A DNA stretch of 64,000 nucleotides from Pachypanchax playfairii (taxonomy: Eukaryota > Chordata > Actinopteri > Cyprinodontiformes > Aplocheilidae): assembly GCA_006937955.1 (NCBI GenBank), contig SSNP01000052.1, positions 3,275,560-3,339,559 on the forward strand, written 5' to 3'. Every line of letters begins with the position of its first letter. Position 1 is the first letter of the stretch. Below, in pieces: positions 34,601 through 49,600 of this stretch. Both the position numbers and the translations under genes were made by a program. The notes below the pieces were generated by a model. That model was not told the origin of the DNA. It saw nothing but the letters and a program-made list of their open reading frames with translations, and ran no database searches.

Positions 34601-37600
34601 TTCTGTGTTAGTTTTACTGCAGCTGTAACGAGACACACTTTCCTAAATGTCCCTCTTTTGTCTCATCAGTCCACCGAATATTTTCCCAGAAGTCTTTGGG
34701 ATCATTAAGGTGTTTTTGTAAATGTGAGACAGGTCTTTCTTTGTGGTCTGCAGGGGTTTTGGTCTTGACACTCTCCCATGAAGTCCATTTTAGCTCCGCC
34801 TCCTTCTTAATGACCTTACCTGAGGTGAGTGAGGCCTGCAGGTCTTTAGATGTTGTTCTGGGTTCTTCTGTGACCTCCTGGATGAGTTATTAATGAGCTC
34901 ATGTAAAGGTTCTCCACTGGTCCATGTGTTCTCCTCATGTGGATAATGTCTCTCACGCTGGTTCTCTGGAGTCCCCGAACCTTAGAAACGTCTCTGAGAC
35001 ACTTTCAGACTGATGTCATTGTTTTTATCTGTTCTTAGGGAGCAATTACTTTTTCACAAAGGTTGATTTGGATCATTTATTTTGTTAATAAATTAAATCA
35101 TTAAAAAAATGCATTTTGTATAAACTCAGATTATTTCCATCAGGTATTAAAATGTATTTGATGATTTGCACCAGTGTTTGATCATTTCAAAATGAAATCG
35201 TTCTTTTATCTTTTGTCTGTCACAAATCGACCAGGTCTTCTCTGAACTTTCTCAGATTAATTCTCTAACAGGTTTGTACTCTGTAATCAGTCATTACTGG
35301 AGATTAAAACACCAAACAGCAGGAATCAGTGAACGGGTTGTGGGACGTTTTCTTTATTTTCCAGTTTTGTTTTAGAATTTAGAGAATCTCATCAGTTCAG
35401 GATCGTTCTCTTTTGCAGCTACATAAAACACACTGTTGATGTGCTGTTGTTTGCCTTGTCATGAACACCAGATGAAGGGAAAAGTAAATGTGTTCTTATG
35501 TAACTGACAGTTGACTAATGAGCGCTTTCCCCAAGAAGCCATTAGCTCCAGGATTTTTAGAAGTGTTACAGAGTTAGCGTGTTTCCCAGAGCCGTTTAAC
35601 ACACACCAGATTTATCTTGTTATTTTTGTGTCACCCCTCAGCAATACAAGGTTTGCTGTGGAATAAGTTGTTAATGAAAGATATTTTTTATTTAAAACGA
35701 TGTAGATGTCTTTATTGCATCAAATATTAAGAAGCGTGTGTGTCACAGTTTGATGCTGGAACACTTTGGGATGTTTTTCTAGAACACCTTTATGTGTTTT
35801 TTGGTGTTGATGGCAGATGTGTAAATGTGTAAGCAGCCACTTACCATCAGAGATGCTCCACTGATCATAAGTGCAAATGTTCTTCTCTTTCATCTGCATG
35901 ACAAGATGTTCATGGTCTCCAGTATGAGTTTCACATTTGGACCAGATCTGATCCTTGATCAGTTTCCACCAGAACATTTTAAATGAGTTTTGATCCAGAG
36001 AAGACACCATCCATCTTTAACTGGTGTTTCATGTAGCTTCTTCACATGATTCATCTTTAACTGTACAATATGTAAGAATTTAGACCCAGTGGTCAAATCA
36101 GAGTCCTGCAGTTCATGTAGAACAAACCTGTCTGCTCTCAGCCATTCACCCCCTCCTGATTTTTCTGCTGGGTTGCCAGTTTCAGCGTTGATCCTTGTTT
36201 AGTTTCTCTTGTATTTGTTCAGTTTTTAGAAATGTCTGAAGGTCTATTTGTTCAGCGTTGAGTTTTCCTAAGTGCATTTGAATGCCCCATCACGTGCAGC
36301 TCGGCTGCTCAGTTGGAAGGATGTGGTGGTTTGTTACTTTTTGTTGCTGCTCGTTGTGGAATTCCAGCTGCTTGTGTTGAAGACTTGGCAGCCTTGCAGA
36401 CTCACATGTGATTCGTTATGGAACCAGGAAGTCTGGACGTGTAAATAATGATTCTGGTCCGGACCAGGAACTAGAGACCACCCAGCCGGCTGAGATCCAG
36501 ATCTGTTACAATGTGACTTTATTTTCAACATCAGTGGAGCAATAAACTGTTGTGTCAGTATTTGCCTGTAATATTCTGAATATTGTACCTTTAACTGTAC
36601 ACTTTATGTCCTGGAAATCGCAAGCATCCAGTTTTGAGTTTTGACGTCGCTCCTTGTGTTCAATACAATGATAGACACGATGTAAGAGCAAAACTTTATG
36701 CAATGAGCGAATACAACTCTGTAGAAAGTAAAGAACTAAGTGATGCTATAGTTTGAGCTTTATTAGAATACTAACAGGTTCATGAATTTTTACCATCCAT
36801 AAATTAGACCCAAGCAACGCAAAGGTGTTGGACAGGTCACAAAGTAATTACTGAAGACAATTAATTCTGCAGAGAGAGAGAGAGAGAGAGAGAGAGACAT
36901 GGCCTGTAAACACCAGGCTGAGTCAGATTTGTTTGACTCACTTGGGCCGTCCTCCCTGGAGACACTGTAGATAACAGCATATAAACTCATTTTAACGTTT
37001 CTAGCATGTTGTGATATTAATTAAAAGTCAGTGGTGCCAAGCTTCGGGTTTGGCTGTCAGAGCTCTTATTAGTACTAGTCAAAATATTACAGGAGTCTTC
37101 ACACTTGTTCATTTACATTTTCACGATTAGATTCTCGTCACCTCGCACCCGTCAGAAACAATAAGGCTCAGGGGAAACTAAAAAAAAATTAATTTAGTTT
37201 TCTGAATAAAGAGTAAATAAAATATGAAACAGAATATCCTTAGAAAAATGATTATTTATATATTAAGCAGAAAGTCAACACCTTGAAAATGATCGGTGGC
37301 ATTTGTTTACAGGGAAGGGGCGGGGCTTAAAACTTGTCATGCAACCAGCCATCAGCAGGTGATTTCTTTGTTCCTTCCATGTTTTATTCCTGATGTTCAG
37401 CATCCAAATATTTTTCTATTTTTTAAAGGAAATTGCCTTATTATTGATCATTCTTGTGATTATTGCCACCTAGTGCACAAATGCTTGTAAACAACGTTAT
37501 AATGTATTCATTCAGCACACGAGTGTATAAAACATGAATACATGTTATGCTACACCTCTTGATATAATCTTAACATTAAATATGTTGATATTTAAGTGTT

Positions 37601-40600
37601 TTACATTCAAAGTAGATAAAACTATTTCTCTTCTGCAGGCAGAGCGATAAATAAAACATTGAATAAAACATTCCCTTCCAGTCACTGGGTGCAGTATCAT
37701 TATTTATTGGTTCAAAACTAATTGAAACAATCAATCAAAGCTGTAACTTAATTAGGATTTTTTCTGTGGGGTTCAAAAATGGCAATTTAAGTTTAATTCA
37801 AGGCAATGGAAATACTGAGAGCCATTTGTTCCCCTCGCTCTCCTCACTCTTCCTGTCTGTACATCATCTATTCAGAGACAAAGGATGTTTAGTAGGTAAA
37901 CACAAATTGACTTTTCATCTTGTACCATTGAAGGAAGTTTGACTCAGCACCCATCTACAATAAATGTATTGCAGTAGCAGCAAATGTCCAAATCCAATTA
38001 TCATTGTGGCATTAAATTTTACCCCCCAGAAACTCTGACATGAGACTTTTTATGTTCCAGCAAATTGGAAATTGTGTTTAACAGCTGGATCAACATGAGA
38101 ACCACTTCAGGGAAAAATCAGACAAACGTTTCTTTTCTGATGCTGATGCCTGATACTCCAACAAATGAGCAATTCTTGTCATTTTCATTGCCAAATTTGA
38201 CTATAAACAATGTTTATCCAGCAAGATCAATTTAGTTTTTAATCTATTATATACTTTATTCACAACCTATAAATCCAATCTTGCTGAAACCTCATCTTGT
38301 CTAACCAAAACAGATGATTCTTAAATAAGTCTCATATTTCTCACCGTAAGGATAATGCTGCATGTGCTTAACTTGATTCTCTATCAATGGAACAAACTAA
38401 ATAAACAGTGTGACTTCCTCGCCGCAGAACATCAGTCTTCAGGATCATTTTTAATAGTAACAGAGGAGTATTTTTCAATGGATGTAACAAGCTTTACTTA
38501 TGCTGATTCATTAAAACAACCACAACACGTGAAGCCTTGTGAGGGGACTTGTACCAGTCCAGTCACATCACACATGCATCGGATCAGCGCGTCTTCACAA
38601 CCCTAGTGTAGAGAAATGACTGGATGCTGCAGCATGAAGCTCGTCAGTCAGATGTGGCCGTGTGGCGTGTGGGGAGCATAACTCCAGATAAAAAGACTCT
38701 TTGATGTGCATCATAAGCTACATGTCTGTTTGCTCTTTAGTTTTCTTCTGTCACTGCCTATACTGGTATCTTTTGTTTGTTTAAACATGTATGATGACAT
38801 CCTTTTTCTTACTGCTGAGCAACAATCACCATTTTCCAAAGTGAAAGATGATGACAAAGACTCTGGTTCTTCTTTATGCAGGTGAAGCAGATCATGGAGG
38901 AAGCTGTAACCAAGAAATTTGTGCATGAGGACAGCAGCCACATCATCGCTCTGTGCAGTAAGTCTGAACCTCTGTTTGCACACACACACACACAGTCTTG
39001 TTTTCTCATGTCTAGTCTGGCACACAGACTCACACATACAGAAACACACTTGTTGAACTTCTCAGCAGGTAACACGGTGCTTCTCTGTCAAGGACGTGAC
39101 TTGACGTCACAGTGATTCTGCTGATGAATCAATGGAAAACAGAAACTAATAGAAACTGATGTGAGAGACAGGCTGAACAAAACCCCGGGTTAATGTGTGT
39201 TAAACATGAATGGATGTTTCCTTCTTGGCCACATGGTTGAGATGGTGGTGGATTATCAGATCAGTCAAATGAGCCCCATAAAAAAAAAAAAAAAAACTTT
39301 CTGCGCTCAAAATGTGAAATTTCTTCTGATTGTAATCCACATTTTGCACTGGAAACATCTGATGTCTGAGGCATCATGTTGCATCATCTAACAATCTACA
39401 GAATGCTACTGCATAATATCACTTCTGTATGAAACATTACAGGTTAGTTGTGACTTTAGAAATATTCTACATTTAAAGACCAGATCACACAAAAACTGTT
39501 TGTTGCAAAATATCACCATTAAATACTTATTATTGTATTTCTAGTGACACCACAGTAATCTAATTCTAAATTCTAATTCTGGTCTTTGCAGAGAACATTT
39601 CTGTCTCCACTCTCACGTTTGCATTAGATTGTCTTCATTAATCAAATATCACTGAGTCATTGCATAAATTGTGCTCAGGCCAACATGACCCAGCACCCCC
39701 CCCCCCCTCAAGAAATGATGACATGAACCCCCTTTGAACCTTCACCGCGTGCTGCGCTCACCACTGAGCTAATTGCCCTGTGTGTGATTGTTCACCAGAA
39801 ACAAAGGGAACATGTGCTCAGAGCATCATGTCATTATCATCTTCAGCTTGAAGTCAGCTGTTTATCATTCACTTCCTTCTGCTTGTTTAAATCTGATTTA
39901 TTTGTGATATTTTGGACTCCAGGGTTTTCTGAGCCAGCTGAGTCTGTCCCAAGATCTGCTTGTATGTCCAATAATTTCTAAACACCTACTTAAAAAAGGA
40001 CAGAAAGGTTTGAAATTCAATACTTTTAATCTACCCGTACAATATAATATGAGGTACGCAGTCATAATCTTTAACAAGGTAAATAAAACACGAGAGGACT
40101 AGTTAAACTGACCCCACTGCACCAATGAAGGGTAAATATCTGGTCTAGTTTTCTGGGACAGGAATCACATTGCTTCTCAAGGTCTGATCATTAGCTGTGC
40201 TCTCCAATCTTGAGCCTTGGCACAGATTTTCCTATGGACACTCGTCAGTTGAGTTGATGAAACCTCAGAGTATCTCAAAGTACCTCAGAGTACCTCTTCC
40301 TCTGCCTGACTGAGTCCAGTTAGACTCAAAATGTTGTAAATAATCTAGGAAAAGCACCACTTTCCATCCTTTAGCTGCCTTACTGGGTTAAATTTGGCTA
40401 CTCTAGATCACAGCCAGTTTAGAATCCACGTTTCCTGCTTTCATTGAAATTCAGTTCATTTCATTTTTATTTATAAACCACCATTTCCTACCTAAACAAC
40501 TAATGACGACGTGTGATTGATCAGATTGGGGACGAGACCAGAGTACATCAGGGAGTCTCACGTTGTAACACACCAAAGCAACATTACGTTTCATGGCCTC

Positions 40601-43600
40601 TGATTGACGTAACCGGGTGTCTTTACTGCCGACATGAATCTAACTGTATTTATCCTTACATTCAGCTTCTACTGGGGATTCGGTAACATGCTGTGGGTCT
40701 CGTCAAACTGTAGGTGGCGGGTCCACTAGACTATTTCTGTGTACTTTATTCAGACTGTGCCCAGCTAGACCCTATAGTTTGAAGGCTTGACCATGTCATC
40801 GATGAGCATCTCTACAGGGTCTTACTCCAAGATGAGGGTCTGGTAAACCAGTTATTGTTATAATTTCTGGTTATTGAGTCCTACTCAGTGAATATGTCCC
40901 TTTCAGCCAGAATCAGTTTGACATGAGAGACTCTATCAAGGATACATTGACCAAGTCAGACAGATGTGTAGCTTCAGTTCATATAGTTTTTCCTTTCTGT
41001 ATTTTTACAAATCTCAATTACAAACAGTTAAAAACTGCCTCAGCAGAATGAGGCCTTCACTTTCCACATGGCAGCTGCTGCTCCACTGTCATATAACTTG
41101 TTGACATTGGCCAGTTTTGAATGATGGTTAAGGGTGTGACACACCAAGCAGCTGCCAGCTGTTGTGAAAACCATCATTGGTGAATGTCTGTTTTTTTGTT
41201 GTGGCCTGAGCATTAAAATATCAGACCAAGGGCTGGGTGGTATGGCAAAATTTTGATATCATGGTTTTTATCTAAATTATATTAGTTTTACGGTATTTGC
41301 CAGTTTGTTTGTTTTTATACGACCAATGTTATCCACATTATCGTCTCATAAGTAAATAATTACTGCATTGGATTGGCTTTAAATAGCCCATTTTACTGTC
41401 ATATAGTACCATGTTTTTGTTGCACAACCTCTTCAAAATGTGATCGCCAATAGGGGGCACTAATTAAGTTAAGTTGCTAGTATAACCGCGGCCAATTACT
41501 GCAAATGATAGTTGTCCAAGTCCGACCTTTTGAAGCCGAAGAGACACCAGACTACAGACGTGGCTCCTGTTTTTGGAACAAGTTGTTCTGGGTCAGTAAT
41601 CTGTGCGTTACTGTTGCAGCTCCCCCGCTAGCAGCCATTGTTCATTCAAAACTTTATTTTTAACATGTGATCTAAACATGTAGCATTGAAATCTGTCCCT
41701 GCAGAAATATGTTCCCACTACAAATGTTACGGACGCTGTTTTAGCTGTTCACCGGTATAGCGGTATGTGAAAAATTCCTATCGCAACCAAAATTAACACC
41801 AGTTTTCAAACAGGTATAGCCCAAATCAGACCCCATCAATTCTTTGTAATGTGTCAATATGTTCTTTTTATATATTGTTTTTTTGGACTTGGAGAGCATG
41901 AGAAGAGACAGGAGGTTTTTAGTCTGCACTGCTTCTTGTTATAGTTTGGTAATGTCAGGATTGGAACTTTTATTGAAGATAAAGGCTCAGTTTAAACAGA
42001 CGTTGTTGTTTTCACCGTCTCAGACATGCAGTGAGAGATTAACTGCCTCTAGACAGAAAGGTGAAAGGTCACTTCATAATAATAACAACCATTAATGTCA
42101 GAGAAGGGATGAATCATTAGGCTTCATACTCAGTATCCTGTTCCAACATGTTAATCCCAGTCTTTGTTTAGTTAATACTGTTTTTAGTCAAATCAAATTT
42201 TACGTATACAGCATGTCTAAAACAAACAGAAGAAGAAGAGCCAAAAACAACAGCCACAAACTCATTAAAATAAAAACCCTAATTAAAACTGACATGGAAA
42301 TTAGCAAGGCATCTTTTATTAGGATGATCTTGTGGTGGAATTAACCAAATTAAATGGACTTTACTTTGATGAATGGCATTTTGTCAGCAATTATCTGTGA
42401 TGCATGAGTTTTGTTTTCATGGTGTTTTTCACCTGGAAATCACAGCCAACTAAAACTTGTAGGGGGAGATAACTATAACTGAATTTAACATTACTGAGTT
42501 GCCTAGCAACGACCCATAGCATGGGAATGTCAGTAGAGGCGTACAGTAAAAGGTCTGATGTTTTAAACACCCGATAAAGTCTTCTAATATAAGACATTCT
42601 TATGATTACACAATTTTTAGTTGGATAGAAGTAGTCTCAACCTCCAATGTAAGAAAAAGTAAATAATTAGTAGGAGAGTTTTACAAAAGGGGAAACATTA
42701 GTAAACAAATTAAACTCTCACAAAACAACATTTAAGTGTTTCTGATGCAATTTTGATGTGATAGTTTACAATTTTATGTGAATAAACATTGCATTTGGGC
42801 CCTGTGGACACTTTCCCACTTAAATCTTGTTGCTATATAAATATGTATATTTACAGATTATCATGCAAAATTCAAAATTTTGGCAAAAGTGACAAAATGC
42901 TGGAATGGGAATGTAAACAAAGCTATGTGAACCATTGCTAAGCAATAATCAGAGCCGAGGAGCCAGCCAGCCTGCAAGATTGGCCAAAAACATAACGTTC
43001 ATGACTCGTCCTCATGACAGAAAGATCCTGTTGACCTGCAGCTGCAGCTCATTTCAAACTCCAGTCCCTTTTTATTTAGAACATTCATGTTTTTGAGCTC
43101 AGAAATCTGCATGTTGAGAATGAGACATTCAGAAAAGAGGATTTCCACGTGGTTCTTTCTGCATATTGTTGCTTTGTTTCTGTGCTGTATTAGATTACAG
43201 GTGTTGTTGTTGATAGAAATGATATTTGATGTTAAACTCGTGTCTTTGCTGAGTGTAAATGACTCAAGCTGCACAGATGAATCTTTCCATGGATCAAACT
43301 CCAACCCACTGAGTCAGAACATCTACGTTTGGTCTTCATCAAGTCTTTTATTTCTGTGTGAGTGATGTCATCATTCTCTGGGTCTGATTTAGAAAATACA
43401 TTAATGAAGCAGTGTTGTTACAACCAGCTGATGTACAGCGTTTCACCATTTTATCAATGAAAACACCGGCTCACTAATGCTTTTAATGTCCATGTAAGAT
43501 GGAAACAAAGAACTGAAAAGGGTTTCTGTCACCAAGTCTACGACACTTTAACGGGGCTTCTTAGGATTCTTTTGTTGTTTCCATTTTACATTTTTGGGAA

Positions 43601-46600
43601 TGTCTGAAGGTCTATTTGTTCAGCGTTGAGTTTTCCTAAGTGCATTTGAACGCCCCATCACGTGCAGCTCGGCTGATCAGTAGGAAGGATGTGGTGGTTT
43701 CTTACTTTTTGCTGCTGCTCGTTGTGGAATTCCAGCTGCTTGTGTTGAAGACTTGGCAGCCTTGCAGACTCACATGTGATTCATTATGGAACCAGGAAGT
43801 CTGGACGTGTAAATAATGATTCTGGTCCGGGTTAGCTTGTTAAAAATGACAGAAACTAATGACCACCCAGCTGACTGAGATCCAGATCTGTTACAATGTG
43901 ACTTTATTTTCAACATTGGTGGAACATTAGACTGTTGTGTCAGTATTTCACTGTAACATTCTTACATACTGTGCCTTTAAACGTGTCAGTGAGGGCTGTT
44001 GGCAGCTTTGGTTGAGCTATAGTTAGTTAGGAGACTGCAGGATGGTTCTTGGCCAGTTTTCTTTCAAAGTTGGAGTCAACTGTTGTGTAACTGAGCTGAT
44101 GTGTAGGAGTTCACAACTTCTCTACAGCATTAAACTGAGCATATACGTAATTTTCACTTATTAGTCTCACAGATCCGGGAGTTACAGGGAGTTATGAAAT
44201 TCCTTTTTGTGAACTGTAGCTCATGACTGTTTAGTATTAATCACAGGACATCCATTATATATTTACATGTTCCTGTGCAGACTTGCAGGGGGTGTGGTCA
44301 CGCACAGCCGTGTTTAGCATGTTTAAAACCAGGAGCAAATGAGAATATACATTTTTTTTTTACATTGAAATGCATGAACAACTGTCATGTAACATAAAAG
44401 CACTCTGAAAATATTTAAAACGTCCAAAACATTAATGGTAACTTCAATTTAAGCAACATAATATTGTTATTATTTGCATCCCTTTCAGACAGAGTTCCTT
44501 TTTAGTGAGGGATACTGAAATCTCTGTGGGGGTGATGAAGACATTGACAGCCACTTTATTTCTTCTGTTGTGTTTATTTATTTTTAATAATCTGTCATGT
44601 TGTTTTTTGTACTGCTCAGTATAAGGTATTTGCCTAAGGGATTTTTATAATTTGACTGTCCAACACAATCTAACATTACATTCTGTATTTAAGGAAGAGA
44701 GAAACCTTCAAAAAACTGCCATGAGCAAGAAAATTCAGCAGAAAAAACTTTAAACCATCTTCTGGGTGAAGTATTTCTACTGGGGACTGGAAGACATATT
44801 GTAAGATATAAAAAAGTAAAGAGCCATGATTAGTGATTGAGGGTTAGAAAAAGTCTGAATTGGATTAAATATGAAAGTGTGGAGGAGTTGAGCTACAGAA
44901 AATTGGTGAAGAAGAAAGGAAAAGATGGCCTGAAGCAGCTAATTGGCTCATTAGGAAACTCATGGTCATGTAATGACCTGCTACCCAACGGGTATGTAGG
45001 GTGGACTGAAGACGGATGAACAGACAGAAATAGAAGCAAAGAAACCAGATAACAGAAGACAGTTAGCAGCAAGAGAAGGGAGATATTCTTAACTAGTGTG
45101 AAAACAGCTAAGTTATAATAAATTTATTGTGTTGATTAATTCTCAGCCAGATTTCAAATAAAATAAATCCTGTTATAAAAATGATAAAATCACTGAATCA
45201 GAATTAAAATAAGAACATTACTGCTCAAAGCTGCTAAATATACACATGAATACTCAGGTTTCACCATATTTAATCAACTTCATCATCTCCTTCATTAAAT
45301 TATACAGTGAGTTAAACGTGTAATTATCTTCTTTATTATTGTTTTTCAAATTCACACTGTGCCTCACTTTAATTTCGAGCCATAAACAGATATAATAATC
45401 CTAATATAAAATAATAATATGATAATATAATAATTGAGGAGAAAGGTGACTCCAGGAGATTTTCGGGAGGAGCGCTTTGTCACTCTGTCATTGATGAATG
45501 CTGCTTTGAATGGGAAAAATACTGTTGATGTGTCGTCTTGTGTCCTTCTGAATCATAATCAAGTGTGTCCAAACCTTTGACTGGTCTCAGTAACATTTTT
45601 CAGATCTAACAATGCACATTGCAGACATGCCGTTTCTTTTTTCATCATTCTTTATTATTGTGACCTACATATCAATAACTTCACCATTCACACACTCAAT
45701 TTAGACTTGCTAATTAACCTCGTGTATATTTATGGTCTGTGGGAAGAAGCCGGAGTCCCCGGAGAAAACCCACACATGCACGAGGAGAACATGTGAACTC
45801 CATGCAGACAGCGGGCCTGGCTGGTTTTGAACCCAGAACCTTCTCACTGCAAGGCAACAGTGTTACTTGCTGAGGTATAAACTAAAAAGACATTTGTTAA
45901 ATAAAAATGCTAAAATTGTGTGAGATGATCATCATTTTACACAGTTTTATCATTGTTATTTAAAATATTAATATATAGTGAGGATGCCAAGTACGAGTAC
46001 TTTTGTGTGACTAAAGAGTGAAATGACTGAAATAATATTTCGGTACATTTACAGAGAAAACAGTGGTTTCATTTTCTGAATTCTGGGGTACTTTAGTTTA
46101 GAATGAGTTGAAATCTACTTTCAGCTGACAGAGTACACCTGAATGATATCTATTTTATTCAGTCCACTACCTTTTCTTTTGCAGGTAAGTCTGTACAACT
46201 TCAGTTAACACACCAGTATAAATACAAGTATTAAAGAGGCCCTTCCATTAAAAACGTTTTTTCTGAGGTTCCTGTTGAATATTTTAGCTCCACAGGTGTT
46301 CTTACCTTCATAGTGGGTGTGAAAACAGGTCAACAACTTCTCTTTCAGTTTTAATCTCTCAAACTACGCAGGTGGTGATAAAACCCGAGTTCTCCCGAGT
46401 TCTAACGGCCTGTATCTGTTTCATCACAACTCCTTTGTTCGTTAGTATTTATCAGCTCCTGCTGTTGAAACCACACCTAGCATGCTGCTGGCTAAAAGCT
46501 GTTAGCATAAGACATAACAAACAGGAAGAGAGAACATCTGATGTTGCCATGCACAGCGGGGCAGGAAACAGTATACCTTGCTCTCATAGGCTAGTTTGTT

Positions 46601-49600
46601 AGCCAATCAGAGTCCAGCAAATTGGAATAATAATCAGTTGCAGCCCGAAGCCTGACGGAAGCAGCCGAATTTTGACACAGACAGATATAAAGGTCTGTTA
46701 ATCAGTGTTTCCTGACGTTTTTTAGATATAAAATGTTTCATATTACTGGTTAATACTTAAGAAATAGCCACAAAGTCCTGAAATTTGTATAAAATGGTCT
46801 TTAACTAATGTCACAGATCAAGTTTCAGGGTAGACTGACCTGCTTTCAGGCGTCTCAGACCCAAAACATTGAATCTTTATCTTCAGTTTTACACATTCTG
46901 ACCAGAGATCAGCTGTGAAGGTGACAAGCTAGAGTTTAAACCAGGATTCCACAAACATTTTCTTCCACTACACAGAGCTTACAATTGGCACATGTAATGA
47001 CCAGGAGATAAAAGCTTCATGAGTCACTGCATTGTTTATTTGCAGATGAACATAATACGCTGAATAAATACACAACGTTGTCAATGTGTGAAAATGACAG
47101 ATGCTGCCTTTCAGACGGTGAGCTGTTGGTTTATGTAATTTGTCTTTGTTGTTATGCAGTGAGATCAGAGTCAGTATAATTAGTCTCATAACAATGAACT
47201 GTTTTTTATTTTAATATTTTAAAATCTATCCACTAAAGTTGTCAGATGACTGCCTTTCTCAGTCTCTCTCATGTTTTGAGATTATGTCTCAAAATTAAAT
47301 ATCTAATCTTCCACCTGACTGTTACACCTTCCCAGTGTTTAATTAAGACTTTCTTGAAGTCTCTCTCTCTTTCTCCTCTAATTACTGGACTCATTCACTC
47401 CCCTTTGATCTCTGGTTTAGTTCCCACATCTCCCAAAACAGCTGCAAGTTTCCCTTTATTGAAGAAACCAGGTGCAAATGTTAACAATCTCAAAACTTCT
47501 GTCCCATCTCAAACCTTTTATTTCACTCCTAGATTGTTAAGAAGGTTGTTGCATCCCAGTTTCACGCTCATGTCTCCAACATCAATCTGTTTAAAAAGTT
47601 TTCAGTCTGGTCTCCATCCCCTTCATTCCACTGAGACAGCTCAGGTAGAAATCACTAATGATTTACTCATGGCAGCTGATGCTGGACTATTGACCATCTT
47701 TAATCTTCTGGACCTGAGCGCATCATTTGATCCATCTCATATCCTCCTGAGGAGACTTACAGCTGCAGGAATCACTAATAACGCTCTAAACTGGTTTAAC
47801 TCATCACCCTTTTATACAGTTGAAGACCTACTAATCCAACTCTGTCACTTTAGGCATTCCCCAAGGTTCTGTCGTTGGGTCCCTTCTGTTTATCATGTAT
47901 CTCCTGCCACTTGTTCAGATGTTGGAGGAGGAGGAGGAGGAGGAGGAGGAGGAGGAGCTTCTGTGATTGTTTTGTACTTGAGGCTGTTAGACTGAAGATC
48001 ACTGAAGTCAGTTTTAGCTTAATTCAGGACTAGAAATAACTGGTTTCTGTTGTTCTATCCTTTATTCTGGATGCAGTTTTTGTGTTCGGACCAGGCAACA
48101 TCTGCTGGAATGCGGGTCTGCTGGGAATTTCTGAAAATTATTACTACCTCAGTGGAGCTTTTCTAAAACATTTCATGAACTCAGTGCTTGTGTAAAAATC
48201 TGCTTTTGAGACTTCTTTAGAACAGGATTGCTACTAAAGGTGTGAACAGCAGATCTCAGGTCTCAGACCAGCAGAGTTTTTGGGCACTTTTTCATCCTCC
48301 AGAACAACTTCACTCACTGTGTTCTTTGGCCAGCTTCACACGCAAGGTGATTAAATATTGATTCACATGCATCACCTCTTCAACCACTCATTAAATATAC
48401 AGAAGTGTGAGGTTTAAAAAAGGGATAGTGCTGATTCTTCTTTTTCTAATAGGACCTCAGGGGCTGAAACAAAGTCATGGGAAATCAATGACTGAGGTCC
48501 TCAAATCATACAGATTATGTAACTAAGACTGTTACACATGCTTACTTACATGTATGTGTATTTGCAGTATCAGAACCAGGTTGATTTGACCCAGTATATT
48601 ACACTCACCAGTTCTCATCAGTTCTGGTCCTTATAGACAGATATGTAAATATAAAGAGACATTATGACACATAGAAGACAGACAGCAGAGACATTCAGCA
48701 GCATCGTCCACCATAAATGTCTGATTGATGTTTGAAGCTGTTTATAGAGATAAAATTTAATTATTTCATGAGAGAAGAACTTATTTGTTTATGAAGGTGT
48801 TAAACATGTTTGTTCAACATGGAGACGATCTGGAGGAAGAACCTGGTCTTGGGTCTGGTGGTTCTGGTCTACAGTGAAATGTAGGGAGAGGGACAGGACA
48901 CGTCCCTGGGGGTCGTCGGTGCTGATGGTCCAGGTGCTGGATGTTATTTTCTCCAGCCTCACCTGCTGCTTCCTGTCTGTCAGAAAGTTTGTGATCCCCT
49001 GACAGGTGGAGACTGGGACAGAGAGCTGGGACAGTTTGGACAGGAGGACTTCTGGGAGGATGGTGTTTAATGTTAAGCTGAAGTCCATGAACAGCATCCT
49101 GACGTACATCCCTGGAGGTGTTACAGGATGGAATGTAGCTCCATGTTGACTGACTGCAGCATGTTAGTCCTGTATGGAGACTGCAGGGGTTCGTTCCATT
49201 CAGCAGGTTGTATGACCAGCTGTCCTGCATGTTTTAGATGTTTTCCTGCTTCTACACAGTTCTGGCATCAACATTAACAGTTTGGACCTTTTTGAGGACT
49301 GATGCACTGCAACCTCATCACACATAATTTTGAGTTCAGCTGTTTAACTGTTCAGCTCCATCTTTTACCTCAACAATCAGCGTTAAGATGAAATTGACTT
49401 TAATGATTCATTTGCACAAACTCCTTCCACATCTCCAGACAAACATCTCCAATGTCCCCCACACTTGTCTCAGGATGCAACATGACAGCAGCTCCAGCTG
49501 AATACCAGAAGTCCTCAACAGAAACGTGATACTTATGTGTTGTTGAGTTTTTCGTTACGCTGCACTTCCTGGTGTGCAGACAGGAACAACAGCTTTCAAA

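Larger units (their letters stand above)
28707..38881 (+). other. sgsm2: SGSM2 intron 1
   Basis: No exon of another gene was recognised on either strand. Identified contents are a hairpin repeat near 31.6 kb, a (TG)n tract, a TTAA-flanked MITE at 33.2 kb, a decayed Tc1 copy at 34.3-35.1 kb, a MITE at 36.1-36.6 kb and a (GA)n tract. The stretches 28.8-31.5, 31.9-33.1 and 36.9-38.8 kb show nothing clear. Confidence 0.7.

Noticed and set aside
47246..47995. 249-codon ORF as a host gene
   Set aside because: Its content is LINE reverse transcriptase with frame defects, ending in a GGA tract.
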